56,468 bases of DNA from Rubellimicrobium sp. (GTDB taxonomy: Bacteria > Pseudomonadota > Alphaproteobacteria > Rhodobacterales > Rhodobacteraceae), in NCBI GenBank assembly GCA_019454835.1, contig JACFNP010000018.1, positions 1 through 56,468 of the forward strand, in the 5' to 3' direction. Below are positions 56,106 to 56,468 of the stretch, one piece after another; position 1 is the stretch's first letter, and every line of letters starts with the position of its first letter. The position numbers and the translations under genes were made by a program. The notes below the pieces were generated by a model. That model had not been told where the DNA came from and made no database searches. It was given only the letters and a program-made list of their open reading frames with translations.

Positions 56106-56181
56106 GGGGGGCCTCCGTCTGCCGAGGCTTGTCGCATGGCAGGCCGCGCGCGGCAACGGGGCGGCGGCGCCTGCAAAATCC

Positions 56182-56270
56182 CGTCATTGCGAGGCGCAAG
56201 CCGAAGCAACCTCGACCGCTCACACACGACATCGGGGTTGCTTCGTCGGCTTTGCCTCCTCGCAATGACG
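56182..56270 (-). repeat. Intergenic hairpin repeat, copy 18
   Basis: Complete short-arm-first copy upstream of the TraB/GumN gene. The left flank GGCGGCGCCTGCAAAATCC matches outer sequences of other copies. Confidence 0.92.
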
Positions 56271-56283
56271 ATACCCTCGGGGC

Positions 56284-56434
56284 AATCGCACATACCCTTC
56301 GCGGCAAGCCGCGAGTTGCAACGGTGGGGCAGCATGACCGGCGCCCGCACCGGGGGTGGGCGCGGATGCGCCCGCCACAGAAACGCCCTTGTGGGGGCGG
56401 GGCGGGCGCCGGTCGTGCTGCGCACGCCCGAAGG
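56284..56434 (+). repeat. Structured dispersed repeat, copy B
   Basis: Second copy of the element at 15732-15869. The 20-bp outer stem joins 56329-56348 to 56402-56421. The inner spacer holds an extra CCACA...TGTGG mini-hairpin absent from copy A. The rest of the window to 56468 shows no gene I can support. Confidence 0.8.
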
Positions 56435-56468
56435 GGGAAATCAGGGGACCGTTTGCTGCATGGCAGGC

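Overview
The window is high-GC alphaproteobacterial DNA, most likely from a member of the Rhodobacterales (Rhodobacteraceae/Paracoccaceae). The evidence is the gene neighbourhoods (dnaB-alr-mlaEF, a coiled-coil gene overlapping zapA, hisC-tyrC-extensin), alphaproteobacterial families (TIGR02302, DUF2125, a gene-transfer-agent type holin and muramidase), and many GTG starts. Nearly all of it is chromosomal housekeeping sequence with tight operons and frequent ATGA, GTGA or TGATG overlaps. Accessory DNA is limited to the left edge, two toxin-antitoxin loci, a catabolic cluster and a large family of small intergenic repeats.

Left edge (1-1393): the end of a serine recombinase and a DUF3883 nuclease-like protein lie against the 3' end of a tRNA-Ser gene, which looks like the border of an integrated island. 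1.6-10.3 kb: lysA, a TIGR02302 membrane protein, a two-gene endolysin/holin unit of the gene-transfer-agent type, the murI-argC-ccmE operon and a LysR regulator. 10.3-22.3 kb: a candidate small RNA, purL, a BolA/monothiol glutaredoxin pair, zapA, pyrC-pyrE, dnaB, alr and mlaEF.

23.2-33.4 kb is a catabolic cluster. Six co-directional genes (ABC ATPase, permease, Tat-exported binding protein, Gfo/Idh/MocA oxidoreductase, amidase, metal-dependent amidohydrolase) face an RpiR regulator, and two matching operators sit between them. RidA, an SDR and a D-threonine-aldolase-like PLP enzyme follow. I infer uptake and hydrolysis of an amide or acylated amino-acid derivative; the substrate cannot be named from sequence.

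33.5-47.1 kb: an RNA methyltransferase, tRNA-Thr, brnTA, a BtpA protein, rpsD, hisC-tyrC-extensin, DUF2125, an uncharacterised MotA/ExbB-like plus MotB/OmpA-like pair carrying a very long alanine-rich coiled coil, and a higBA module with its own promoter and paired operators. 47.1-56.4 kb: gloB, clpA behind a sigma-32-like promoter, the ribF-ycgN-threonine aldolase operon, a HAD phosphatase, Mn-dependent pyrophosphatase and a TraB/GumN protein.

The most striking non-genic signal is a family of about 18 hairpin repeats of roughly 88 bp, all between genes. In two places the hairpin sits inside a 176-bp unit with 18-bp terminal inverted repeats. One of these is flanked by a 9-bp direct repeat, so the family looks like a miniature inverted-repeat transposable element. 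A second, unrelated structured repeat occurs at 15.8 kb and 56.4 kb.
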